Positions 1-6,824 are shown, counted from the first letter of the stretch. The stretch is DNA of 11,822 bases from Devosia sp. (GCA_016793415.1 JAEUMC010000818.1:1-11822); one strand, 5' to 3'. Notes: generated from the letters alone by a model not told the origin. Made by a program: numbers and translations.

Positions 1-117
1 CTTTTCGACCGGATGGGTCGCGAGCCAGGGCGCGAACAGCGCCAGCGAGATCAGCGTCAGGATGATCAGCCCGCCGATCACCAGCGAGGGGTTGCGGAGG
101 GGTTTTGGAAGCCGCAT
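1..117 (-). CDS. DppC-type ABC transporter permease, N-terminal fragment (cut by window edge)
   Basis: Only the first 39 codons are in the window. The ATG is at 117-115 and the frame runs open to base 1. The peptide begins MRLPKPLRNPSLVIGGLIIL and continues as one hydrophobic segment (about residues 12-32) ending in APWLATHPVEK. A short basic start, one transmembrane helix and an 'FAPWLA' exit is the usual beginning of DppC/OppC permeases, the second membrane subunit of peptide/opine/nickel-type importers. The start lies 4 bases after the stop of the DppB-type gene, and a GGGG stretch at the end of that gene can act as ribosome binding site, so the two are probably translationally coupled. 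The assignment rests on this fragment plus gene order. The conserved permease loop is outside the window. Confidence 0.85.
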   Translation of the reverse strand, partial: MRLPKPLRNPSLVIGGLIILTLISLALFAPWLATHPVEK

Positions 118-121
118 CGGA

Positions 122-1102
122 TTACCCCAACCGCACGCGCGGATCGACCAGCGCATAGAGCAGGTCGACCACGAGGTTCACGAGCGCGAAGATCAGCGCG
201 AAGGTCAAAACGATCCCCTGGATCAGCGGCAGGTCGCGCTGCGATACTGCCGAGAAGGTGAGCTGGCCGAGGCCCGGCCAGGCAAAGATCATCTCGACCA
301 GCACCGCGCCGCCGAGCAGCGCCCCGAAACGTAAGCCGATGACGCTCAGCACCGGCAGCAGCGCGTTGCGCAGCGCATGGCGGATCACCACCCGGCCGCG
401 GCGCAGGCCCTTGGAGTAGGCGGTGCGGACGAAATCCTCGCGCAGCACTTCCAGCATCGAGGTGCGCACCAGCCGCGAAATGATCGCCGCCGAGTTCGCC
501 GCCAGCGCCAGCGCCGGGAGGAGGATATGGAGGATCGAATCCCACAGCACGTCGGGCCGGCCGGTGAGCGCCATGCCGATCGCCTCGAGCATCGGCGTGC
601 CGCGCCCGATCGCCGGCAGCCAGTTGAGCTGCACGGCAAAGCCCAGCATCAGCAGCAGCCCCATCCAGTAGACCGGCATCGAGACGCCGAGCTGCGCGAG
701 CAGCATCGTCGCGGTGTCGATGATCGAGCCCTGGCGGATCGCCGCCAGCACGCCGAGCGTCACGCCGATCAGCGTAGCGAGCAGCAGTGCCACCACGGCG
801 AGCTCGACGGTCGCGCCGATGCGGCCGGCAATGATCTCGCTCACCGGCGCGCTCTGGAAGATCGACCGGCCGAGGTCACCCTGGAGCAGGTGGGCGAAAT
901 AATCCCACAGCCGCACATACCAGGGGTCATCGAGCCCCAGCGTGCGCCTGAGGTTGGCGATCATCTCGGGCGACGCCTCAGGGCCAAGCAGCACAGCGGC
1001 GGGGTCGCCCGGCACCAGCAGCAGCAGGCCGAATGTCACGACGACCATGCCGAAGGCCATCGGGATCAGCAGCAGCAGGCGGCGGATGACATAGGCGATC
1101 AT
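122..1102 (-). CDS. DppB-type ABC transporter permease (peptide/opine/nickel importer family)
   Basis: The 326-residue inner-membrane protein is the normal size for DppB/OppB permeases. It starts MIAYVIRRLLLLIPMAFGMV with the family's N-terminal helix (about 9-30), followed by the periplasmic stretch containing PGDPAAVLLG. Further hydrophobic segments lie near 99-123, 135-160, 187-210, 252-275 and 297-318. The cytoplasmic coupling loop that docks on the ATPase is visible at about 223-245 (DFVRTAYSKGL, then RHALRNALLP), and the end PRVRLG is typical. It would pair with the DppC-type subunit to form the membrane channel fed by the binding protein encoded at 2712-4247. An AGGGA sequence about 8 bases upstream supports the ATG at 1102. 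The substrate cannot be read from the permease, and dipeptide, oligopeptide or other small cargo are all possible. Confidence 0.95.
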   Translation of the reverse strand: MIAYVIRRLLLLIPMAFGMVVVTFGLLLLVPGDPAAVLLGPEASPEMIANLRRTLGLDDPWYVRLWDYFAHLLQGDLGRSIFQSAPVSEIIAGRIGATVELAVVALLLATLIGVTLGVLAAIRQGSIIDTATMLLAQLGVSMPVYWMGLLLMLGFAVQLNWLPAIGRGTPMLEAIGMALTGRPDVLWDSILHILLPALALAANSAAIISRLVRTSMLEVLREDFVRTAYSKGLRRGRVVIRHALRNALLPVLSVIGLRFGALLGGAVLVEMIFAWPGLGQLTFSAVSQRDLPLIQGIVLTFALIFALVNLVVDLLYALVDPRVRLG

Positions 1103-1132
1103 CGGTGCGATCCCTGCACAGGACTCTCCGTG

Positions 1133-1262
1133 ATCCTCCCCCGCCGGGCGGGGGAGGGGGACCAGCGAAGCTGGTGGAGGGGGGAGCGAGAGTCGACGGT
1201 GAGTCTTGCCGCCCTCTCCACCGCCTTCGGCGGTCCCCCTCCCCCGCCCCGCGGGGGAGGAT
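1133..1262. repeat. Inverted pair of hairpin-bearing GC-rich repeats (REPIN/BIME-like)
   Basis: Two arms of about 51 bases (1133-1183 and 1212-1262) are imperfect reverse complements separated by about 28 unrelated bases. Each arm contains a stem of CCTCCCCCGC against GCGGGGGAGG and then a small hairpin. The small hairpin is ACCAGC-GAA-GCTGGT on the left (1161-1175) and ACCGCC-TTC-GGCGGT on the right (1220-1234). The element fills the gap between the M24 gene and the DppB-type gene, both transcribed leftward. In the operon transcript it would be a long folded structure able to slow 3' exonucleases or attenuate the permease genes. Similar CCTCCCCC-GGGGGAGG repeats are common between genes in alphaproteobacteria; that is recalled, not searched. 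No U-tract follows, so it is not a classic terminator. Confidence 0.85.
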
Positions 1263-1301
1263 TAAGGAGAGGCCGGCGGCCCGCCATGTCGCCACCCCAG
1301 C

Positions 1302-2474
1302 TCATGCGATCACGATCTCTTCGATCCGCCGCGGATAATGCGTCATGCTGTCCGGCCCGTCTGCCGTCACCAGCACGGTGTCGGCAATGCGATATCCCGC
1401 GAACCCCGGAATGGTGATCGAGGGTTCGCTCGAGGCGATCATTCCCGGCTCGAGGATGGTCTGGTCGCCCGCCTCGATCCATGGCGGCTCGTGGAACATG
1501 ATGCCCATGCCGTGCCCGACCCGGTGCAGGGCATTGTCCTGCATGCCCTGGTCCTTGATGTAGCCGAGCGCCAGGTTGTCCGAGGAGGCGCAGGTGTGGC
1601 CGGCGATCAGCGCCGCGGTCGCCATCTTCTGCGCCTCGTAAGCCACGGAATAGTGCCGCTGCTGCTCGGCGCTGGGCTCGCCGATAAAGAAGGTGCGCTC
1701 GCTTTCGGCGGCACGGCCACCGACCCGGCAGCCGAGTGACAGGATCAGGCTCTCGCCGCGCTTCACCGGATTGCCGGTGGGCATGCCGTGCGGAAACGAC
1801 GAGCGGACACCCGAATAGACGAGCCCGGAGGCGAGTCCCTGCACCAGCATCAGCTCGTCGTGCTCGGCATACATGATCGACATGGCGTGCCGCGACACGA
1901 AGGATTCGATCTCGATCTCGCTGGGCAGCTCGCCGCCCTTGCGCACTGCCTCGGTGATCAACTGGACGCCTGATGTCACCATGGCGTCGGAGATGCGGGC
2001 GGCTTCGCGATGCAGCCGGATTTCTTCGGGGTGCTTCCTCAGCCGCATCTTCTGGACGATGTCGGAGGCCACGACGCGCGCATTGGGGAAGGCGGCGGCA
2101 ATCTGTCCGATGCGGCCATAGGCGATGCCATAGCTATGCGCCACGGTGCCCGATTGCGCCGGCAGCGCCCGCGCCAGCGCCTCGAACGGCCTGATCACAC
2201 CAGGAAACTCGAAATAGATGATCGGCTCGGCGGCAATTTCCTGGTGCGCCGCATGGCCCTGTTCGAGCCGCGGCAGCAGCAGCCAGGCGCCGGACTGGCT
2301 GATGGCGAACACCACCGGCCGCTCGGTCGTGTAGTGCGAGAAACCGGTGGTGTAGATGACGTCGTCATTGGCATCGAGCAGCAGCAGGTCGATACCGGCC
2401 TCCGCCATGCGCGAGCGGATGTCGCGATGGATGCGGGCGTAGAACTCTGCGCCGAGACGCTGCGTGAAACTCAT
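1302..2474 (-). CDS. M24 (pita-bread fold) hydrolase, creatinase-like, with most metal ligands missing
   Basis: The 390-residue protein has a creatinase/prolidase N-terminal domain (about 10-150, with DVIYTTGFSHYTTERPVVF) and an M24 pita-bread domain (about 155-385). Landmarks are SFPHGMP (His229), HRVGHGMGIMFHEPP (His321, His328), LEPGMIASSEPSI (Glu350) and GYRIADTVLVT. Canonical M24 aminopeptidases use Asp, Asp, His, Glu and Glu as metal ligands. Here the first Asp position is Ser246 (LILSLG), the second is Glu257 (AESERTF) and the last Glu is Ala364 (RIAD). His229, Glu259 in ERTF and Glu350 match the catalytic and substrate-binding residues remembered for Pseudomonas creatinase. The enzyme is probably a cytoplasmic, metal-independent C-N hydrolase rather than an Xaa-Pro aminopeptidase; the substrate is unknown. 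GAGGAG precedes the ATG at 2474. Its place between binding protein and permeases implies it acts on the imported compound. Confidence 0.9.
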   Translation of the reverse strand: MSFTQRLGAEFYARIHRDIRSRMAEAGIDLLLLDANDDVIYTTGFSHYTTERPVVFAISQSGAWLLLPRLEQGHAAHQEIAAEPIIYFEFPGVIRPFEALARALPAQSGTVAHSYGIAYGRIGQIAAAFPNARVVASDIVQKMRLRKHPEEIRLHREAARISDAMVTSGVQLITEAVRKGGELPSEIEIESFVSRHAMSIMYAEHDELMLVQGLASGLVYSGVRSSFPHGMPTGNPVKRGESLILSLGCRVGGRAAESERTFFIGEPSAEQQRHYSVAYEAQKMATAALIAGHTCASSDNLALGYIKDQGMQDNALHRVGHGMGIMFHEPPWIEAGDQTILEPGMIASSEPSITIPGFAGYRIADTVLVTADGPDSMTHYPRRIEEIVIA

Positions 2475-2509
2475 GTCATCTCCTCAATGCACTTGTGACG
2501 GAGGCCTGC

Positions 2510-2640
2510 TGCCCCTCACCCCGACCCTCTCCCAGAGGGGAGAAGGGGCGTTGTGGCACTGCCGGTGCACCTCTCGTCCCCTCTCCCCTCCTAGGGGAGC
2601 GCGATAGCGCCCCCGGGGGAGAGGGTTAGGGTGAGGGGCA
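2510..2640. repeat. Inverted CT/GA-rich repeat pair downstream of the binding-protein gene
   Basis: The outer arms are TGCCCCTCACCCCGACCCTC at 2510-2529 and the reverse complement of TGCCCCTCACCCTAACCCTC at 2621-2640. The match extends inward through CTCCC and AGGGGAGA-type sequence. The right arm carries an additional stem-loop around 2586-2615, including CCCCT-CC-TAGGGG and GCGC-GATA-GCGC, which the left arm lacks. The element lies in the 237-base gap after the binding-protein stop and before the M24 start. A strong hairpin directly 3' of a binding-protein cistron is a common way to keep that mRNA segment more abundant than the permease segment; this role is inferred. The right-hand arm would be transcribed first. 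Confidence 0.8.
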
Positions 2641-2711
2641 GTCCGCCCCGACGTTACGTTCGAATGAAAGGATGGCCGGCGCCTGGGAGGGTGGCGCCGG
2701 CCGGGCGCGGC

Positions 2712-4247
2712 TTATTTCTCGAGGCCGATGAGGCCGCGGAAGTTGCCGCGCGGGGTGGCTTTCACCTCGACCGGGAAGTCCTTCTTGTAGAACAGCTGAT
2801 AGCCCTGGTCGGAGATGATGAAGTAGGGCAGGTCGCTGGCGAGGATGGTCGCCGCCGCCTGGTAGGCGGTGGTGCGTGCCGCCTGGTCGAGCGACGAGCG
2901 GCCTTCCTGCAGCAGCTTGTCGACTTCAGGGTTGGAATAGCCGCCCCAGTTGGTCGAGCCGCCGGTCGAGAGCTGGCCGAACAGCAGCCGGTCGGGGTCG
3001 ACGATGTTGAGCCAGCCGAGCAGGGCGATCTGGTGCAGGCCCTTCTGCACGTAGTTGGTCGAGAACGACGGCCAATCGGTGATCTGCACCTGCGCGTCGA
3101 CGCCAGCCGACTGCATGATGGCCTGGGTCACTTCCACGGCCTGCACGCGGTTGGGGTCTTCGCTGTGGGTGGAGAGCGTCACCGTCAGCTTCTTGCCGTC
3201 CTTGTCGAGGATGCCGTCGCCGTCGCTGTCCTTCCAGCCCAGTTCGTTGAACTTGGCCACCGCGCCTTCGACGCTGAAGGTCGGCTGCTTGATGTCGGCC
3301 GAGTAAGCCCAGGACGAGGGCAGGATGATCGACGAGGCGATCTCGTCGACGCCCTGGTAGATGTCGTTGACGATCGACTGCTGGTCGATGAGCATCGAGA
3401 ACGCCTGGCGCATCCCCGGATCGGCCAGCACCGGATCCTTGACGTTGTAGTTGATGTAGGTGACGCCGAGCCCCGCCATGATGGCGTTGCCGAAGCGCGC
3501 ATCGGCGCTGAGCCGCTTGATGTCGTTGGGCGACAGCGGCGACTGGATCACGTCGAGATCGCCGGCTTCGAAGGCCTGGGCCCGGGCCGAGTTGTCGCCG
3601 ATGATCTTGACGGTGACGTCGGTGACCGGCGCGACGCCGCCCCAGTAGGTCGGGCTGGCCTTGAGCACGATATCGCTGCCGCGGTTCCACGATACCAGCG
3701 TCATCGGGCCGGCGCCGATCGGATCGGTGGCCGGGTCCTTGCCGGCTTCGACCGCCGCCTTCGACACGATGCCCTTGTCGAGATAGCTCAGCAGCGGCGC
3801 GTAGGGCGCCGAGAGCGTGAACTTCACGGTCTGCGGGTCGACCGCTTCCACTGCGCTGATCGGCGTGTAGAGCGCGCGATCCGGGGCGTTGAAATCGGGG
3901 TTGATGACGCTGGTGTAAGTGAACACCACGTCGTCGGCGGTGAGCGGCGAGCCGTCCGAGAACTTGAGGTCGGGCCGGAGCTTGAAGATGTAGGTCTGCG
4001 GATCGGGCGATTCCCAGCTCTCGGCCAGGTCCGGCACCGGCTCGAGGCTCGGCGTCAGGTGCACGAGGCCCGCGTAGATCAGGTCGGCGGCGCGGTACGC
4101 GGTGGTGTCGCGGGTGAGCCGCGGATCGAGCGTGCCGGCATCGACGTCGGCGCCGATGACGATGGCGGTGTCCTGCGCCTGCGTCACGCTCGCCGGCAAC
4201 AGCCCCAGCGCCACTATGGCGGTGGTCAGCAGTAGAAGTTTGTTCAT
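2712..4247 (-). CDS. Periplasmic solute-binding protein, family 5 (DppA/OppA type)
   Basis: The 511-residue protein has a clear Sec signal peptide: MNK, a hydrophobic run LLLLTTAIVALGLLP, and a signal peptidase I site after VTQA (about residue 24). There is no lipobox Cys, so it should be a soluble periplasmic receptor. The family 5 signature is visible as VPDLAESWES (about 71-80) followed by RPDLKFSDGSPLTADDVVFT (91-110). Further family features are the DPIGAGPMTLVSWNRG region (172-187) and NYNVKDPVLADPGMRQAF (263-280). An acidic DSDGDGILDKDG loop (337-348) resembles a calcium-binding loop and occurs in many relatives. The protein would deliver ligand to the DppB/DppC-type permeases downstream. 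AGGGG about 7 bases before the ATG supports the start. The ligand cannot be named, although the adjacent hydrolase suggests a peptide- or amide-like molecule. Confidence 0.95.
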   Translation of the reverse strand: MNKLLLLTTAIVALGLLPASVTQAQDTAIVIGADVDAGTLDPRLTRDTTAYRAADLIYAGLVHLTPSLEPVPDLAESWESPDPQTYIFKLRPDLKFSDGSPLTADDVVFTYTSVINPDFNAPDRALYTPISAVEAVDPQTVKFTLSAPYAPLLSYLDKGIVSKAAVEAGKDPATDPIGAGPMTLVSWNRGSDIVLKASPTYWGGVAPVTDVTVKIIGDNSARAQAFEAGDLDVIQSPLSPNDIKRLSADARFGNAIMAGLGVTYINYNVKDPVLADPGMRQAFSMLIDQQSIVNDIYQGVDEIASSIILPSSWAYSADIKQPTFSVEGAVAKFNELGWKDSDGDGILDKDGKKLTVTLSTHSEDPNRVQAVEVTQAIMQSAGVDAQVQITDWPSFSTNYVQKGLHQIALLGWLNIVDPDRLLFGQLSTGGSTNWGGYSNPEVDKLLQEGRSSLDQAARTTAYQAAATILASDLPYFIISDQGYQLFYKKDFPVEVKATPRGNFRGLIGLEK

Positions 4248-4336
4248 TCCCGTTCCCCTGTGTGAAGTCGTGTTGTCCGGCGTCGGAGCGCTTTCAAGAA
4301 AAGTTGCAGACTTTTCTGGTTCGAAAGCGCGACCAC
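4244..4336 (-). CDS. Possible 30-residue leader ORF overlapping the binding-protein start (speculative)
   Basis: A GTG codon at 4336-4334 opens a 30-codon frame. Its TGA (4246-4244) overlaps the binding-protein ATG (4247-4245) as ATGA, the arrangement used for coupled translation. The sequence AGGAAGGAA immediately precedes the GTG, with the first AGGA spaced 5 bases from it. The encoded peptide, starting MVALSNQKSLQLFLKALRRR, is basic and not recognised. It spans the dyad at 4288-4330. GC-rich DNA often keeps frames open by chance, and this frame is open well upstream into the regulator gene, so openness alone is weak evidence. The support is the overlap and the ribosome binding site. Confidence 0.25.
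   Translation of the reverse strand: MVALSNQKSLQLFLKALRRRTTRLHTGERE
4288..4330. promoter_or_regulatory. Nested dyad between the regulator and the binding-protein gene (operator or leader hairpin)
   Basis: An outer perfect 8-bp inverted repeat (GCGCTTTC at 4288-4295, GAAAGCGC at 4323-4330) encloses an inner perfect 8-bp inverted repeat (AGAAAAGT at 4297-4304, ACTTTTCT at 4310-4317) with a 5-base TGCAG loop. The two stems are offset by 1 base on one side and 5 on the other. A second inverted repeat, GACCAC at 4331-4336 and GTGGTC at 4346-4351, abuts it and reaches the regulator's stop codon. The A/T-rich inner stem stands out in this GC-rich DNA. It lies 40-84 bases before the binding-protein ATG, so it could be a GntR-type operator or an RNA hairpin controlling read-through. 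No U-run follows on the minus strand, so a simple intrinsic terminator is less likely. Confidence 0.6.
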
Positions 4337-4349
4337 TTCCTTCCTGTGG

Positions 4350-5399
4350 TCATCCGTTCGCCGCGTCTCTTTCGGTGACGTCGATCTCGGCGCCACCGCC
4401 CTCCGGCGCCGTCTCGTTGACGGCGATTTTGCCCCGGCGCAGATCCGCCAGGTGTGGTACGAGCACGCCCTCCAGCGCGCCCGGATCCGGCGCATGCCGG
4501 TATTCGAAGCAAGGCACCCCGGGCTGCACCAGGTCCGCCACATGGTCGGCGCCCGAGGCAAAGATCACCGCGTCGCATTGCGCGATGACATCGCCGAGGT
4601 CGGGCGAAGACAGCCAGGTGACGCGGATATCGGAGACGTGCGGCGCGAACTCGCGCACGCTCGGGCGCATGATGGCGATGTATTCCTCGAAATAGGTCAC
4701 CGCGGCGATGCGGGTGCGCGGGTCGAGCCCGGCCAGCGCCTGCCGGGTGCGCATCGAGGGGATGAACCGCAGCCCCAGCACCCGCGCCTCGGGGATCAGC
4801 GCCTGCACCTCGGCCTCGCGATGGAGGAACGTGAGGACGATATCGGCCTCGGTGCTCATGCGGCGCAACTCGTCGGTGACCCTGAGGGAGTCGAGCGTGA
4901 TCAGCTGGATGGTGTCGTTGGTCGCCAGCACCGGCTTCAGCTGCGCCACGTAATCGCGCCCCGGCCCCTCGAAGATGGCGACGAACACGATCTTCAGCCC
5001 GGCCTTGGGGCGGCGCAGCAGCGATTGCGCGTTGATCATCGAATTGAGGGTCAGGGTGGAGATGCCGAGCTTTTCGGCCTTGCCGATCAGCACCTCGATA
5101 TCGGCGCGCAGCGATGAGACCGGCAGCGTGTCGGGCCCGCGCTTTTTCACATCGGAGACGGCGAAGGCCCCGAGCCCGTGCTTCATCTCGACGAGACCGG
5201 CGTCACGCAGCCGCTGATACACCTGCGCCACGGTCATCGGCGCGATGCCGAGTTCGGCGGCGAGCTGACGCACCGACTGCAGGCGGGTGCCATGGGCGAT
5301 GCCGCCGAACGACAGCGCATAGCTCAACAGTCCATAGAGCTGCGTGCCCACAGGCACGGGCAGGGACTTGTCGATGCTGTTGGCGTCGATCGAGAACAT
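4350..5399 (-). CDS. GntR-family transcriptional regulator with an alpha/beta effector-like domain
   Basis: Translated from the ATG at 5399, the protein has 349 residues. The N-terminal winged helix-turn-helix (about 13-82) contains GTRLQSVRQLAAELGIAPMT and AQVYQRLRDAGLVEMKHGLG, the classic GntR pattern. Residues from about 115 onward (LKIVFVAIFEGPGRDYVAQL, ADIVLTFLHREAEV, CDAVIFASGADHVADLVQPG) read as alternating strands and helices of a Rossmann- or periplasmic-binding-like ligand domain. They do not look like the usual FadR, HutC or aminotransferase domains, and I do not recognise the subfamily. It is the first gene of the transporter cluster and probably controls it in response to the imported compound. 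The start was chosen because AGGTGG lies 8 bases before the ATG at 5399. An in-frame ATG at 5468 adds 23 residues of unlikely sequence. Confidence 0.9.
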   Translation of the reverse strand: MFSIDANSIDKSLPVPVGTQLYGLLSYALSFGGIAHGTRLQSVRQLAAELGIAPMTVAQVYQRLRDAGLVEMKHGLGAFAVSDVKKRGPDTLPVSSLRADIEVLIGKAEKLGISTLTLNSMINAQSLLRRPKAGLKIVFVAIFEGPGRDYVAQLKPVLATNDTIQLITLDSLRVTDELRRMSTEADIVLTFLHREAEVQALIPEARVLGLRFIPSMRTRQALAGLDPRTRIAAVTYFEEYIAIMRPSVREFAPHVSDIRVTWLSSPDLGDVIAQCDAVIFASGADHVADLVQPGVPCFEYRHAPDPGALEGVLVPHLADLRRGKIAVNETAPEGGGAEIDVTERDAANG

Positions 5400-5405
5400 G
5401 TGTTC

Positions 5406-5418
5406 TATCCACCTGATA
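5406..5418. promoter_or_regulatory. Small dyad over the regulator's ribosome binding site, possible autoregulatory operator
   Basis: The sequence TATC-CACCT-GATA is a 4-bp inverted repeat with a 5-base spacer. It is flanked by TGT on the left and ACA on the right (5401-5403, 5419-5421), which makes a looser, longer dyad. It lies 7-19 bases upstream of the regulator's ATG and covers its AGGTGG. GntR proteins often bind short A/T-edged palindromes near their own starts. The arms are short enough to arise by chance. The rest of the divergent region (5400-5651) shows no promoter hexamers I would trust. Confidence 0.25.
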
Positions 5419-5651
5419 CACCATGACGGTAGCGCCCCCTTTCTTTCATGACAATCGGGTGCGTACAAAAATCATGCAGCTGTGCAGAGGTGCCCAAACG
5501 GCATGCAAAAGTGCCAGATATCAGGGACTTGGCGGCCAGATGCTCGGACGATCACCGCCCCTATGCAACGAAAGTCGATCTGGGCCACTGGCGGCAGAGC
5601 GACGGATGGTGTTCTAGTCTGCTATGTCAATCAGGGGCGGGGAGAAGCGCG

Positions 5652-6824
5652 ATGAGCATGCAACTGGGACTTGAACTGGCGCGGCTCACTGCCGGCCTCG
5701 ATCGGCTCTATCGCGATGTGCCGCGCACCCAGAGTTTTCTCGATCGCGAGGGGCTGATCCCGGTCGCGATGGCACAGGTCGAACCCTATGCGCTCCAGAA
5801 CTATGGCGAGGCGCGCGACCGGCTCGAGGCTTTGCAAGCCCGCATCCCCGGCGAAGCCGAGACCGATCTGCGCCGCGCCTATCTCACCGAAATGCTGGAT
5901 TCGCTGCTGGCGCTGCTCGACACCTTCGAGGGGCGGCAGATCTCCTATGCCGAGCGGCTGCGCCGGCAGATGCGCGTCGACACCCAGATGGTGAGCGACG
6001 AAATCCTCGACGGCTACCGCCACACCATCCGCGAGAACCTCGATGAGCTGGGCTATCGCGGCGGCTCGCTGGCCGAGGATGTCGGCCGCTTCGAAGCCGA
6101 TACCATCGTTCCGCCCGAGCAGGTGCTGGCCGTCATGGCCGAGGTGACGCGCGAGGCGCAGCGCCGCACCAGCGAGATGATGTACCTGATGAACGACGAG
6201 TGGCTCGAGCCGGTGCGGCTCGACGACGTGCCGTTCACCGCTTATTGCGATTTCCCCGAGCGCAAGATGCGGCTCAACCTCGCCATGCCGTTCACCCGCT
6301 CGGCCATCAAGCACCTTGCCTGCCACGAGGCTTTCCCGGGCCACCTCGTCCATATGGCGTTGCGCCAGCGCTATGTCGCCGAAGGCAAGATGCCGCTCGA
6401 CGGCGCGCAGGTGGTGACCAGTTCCGCCAGCAGCGCGCTGTTCGAAGGCATCGCCGACAATGGCTGGTTCTTCCTCGACTGGATCAACACCCCCGAAGAC
6501 GTGGTCGGCATGACGCTCGAGCGGTTGCGCGCCGCGCTCCGCTGCAATGCCGCCTGGATGCTGCACGCCGAAGGCCGCTCGCACGAGGAAGTGGCGCCGA
6601 TTATCGCCGAGGCCGGCTACCAGGATCTCGCAACCGCCAGGAATCGCATCGCTTTCCTGCGCCACGGCCTGAGGGCGCCGTTCGTCTACGGCTACTGGTG
6701 CGGCGATACCTCGACGCATGCGGTGTGGGAGAAGGTGCCCAAGGAGCGGCGCAAGGAGTTCTGGGCCTACCTCTATGGCAACATGCACACGCCCTCGACG
6801 CTGCGCGATTTCTGGGTGGCCTGA
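5652..6824 (+). CDS. DUF885-like putative metallo-hydrolase (HEAFPGH motif), short form
   Basis: The 390-residue protein has no signal peptide or transmembrane segment and is probably cytoplasmic. The N-terminal half (about 1-190) is helical and charged. The core contains LACHEAFPGHLVHMALRQRY (222-241), with His225, Glu226 and His231 matching the HE-x-x-PGH signature of the DUF885 family, thought to be zinc-dependent peptidases. Downstream, SALFEGIADNGWFFLD supplies a plausible third ligand (Glu265), in the place of the family's EGW segment. Family members I recall are usually near 550-600 residues and exported, so this is a short, unexported form, and a distinct related family is possible. 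GGGGAG about 7 bases before the ATG at 5652 supports this start. The in-frame upstream extension to 5448 looks non-coding. It is divergent from the transporter regulator and overlaps the next gene by one base. Confidence 0.8.
   Translation: MSMQLGLELARLTAGLDRLYRDVPRTQSFLDREGLIPVAMAQVEPYALQNYGEARDRLEALQARIPGEAETDLRRAYLTEMLDSLLALLDTFEGRQISYAERLRRQMRVDTQMVSDEILDGYRHTIRENLDELGYRGGSLAEDVGRFEADTIVPPEQVLAVMAEVTREAQRRTSEMMYLMNDEWLEPVRLDDVPFTAYCDFPERKMRLNLAMPFTRSAIKHLACHEAFPGHLVHMALRQRYVAEGKMPLDGAQVVTSSASSALFEGIADNGWFFLDWINTPEDVVGMTLERLRAALRCNAAWMLHAEGRSHEEVAPIIAEAGYQDLATARNRIAFLRHGLRAPFVYGYWCGDTSTHAVWEKVPKERRKEFWAYLYGNMHTPSTLRDFWVA

Noticed and set aside
1133..2640. CRISPR array or tandem repeat interpretation of the intergenic repeats
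   Set aside because: The copies are inverted pairs with no regular spacers, and each gap has a different sequence family.
2631..4235. A 534-codon plus-strand open frame antisense to the binding-protein gene
   Set aside because: It mirrors the binding-protein gene. Its composition is rich in Arg, Gly, Asp and Val, as expected for antisense of high-GC coding DNA, and no domain is recognisable.
5400..5468. Longer start for the GntR regulator at 5468
   Set aside because: The 23 additional residues do not resemble a GntR N-terminus, and the internal ATG at 5399 has AGGTGG at the right spacing.
5530..5592. Short palindromes TGGCGGCCA (5530-5538) and GCCACTGGC (5584-5592) as operator sites
   Set aside because: Arms of four bases in GC-rich DNA are expected by chance, and the two sites do not share a clear consensus with the dyads nearer the genes.
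5448..5651. N-terminal extension of the DUF885-like protein from an upstream in-frame ATG
   Set aside because: The extension has unusual Cys and Ser content, no family resemblance and no good ribosome binding site, whereas the ATG at 5652 has GGGGAG.
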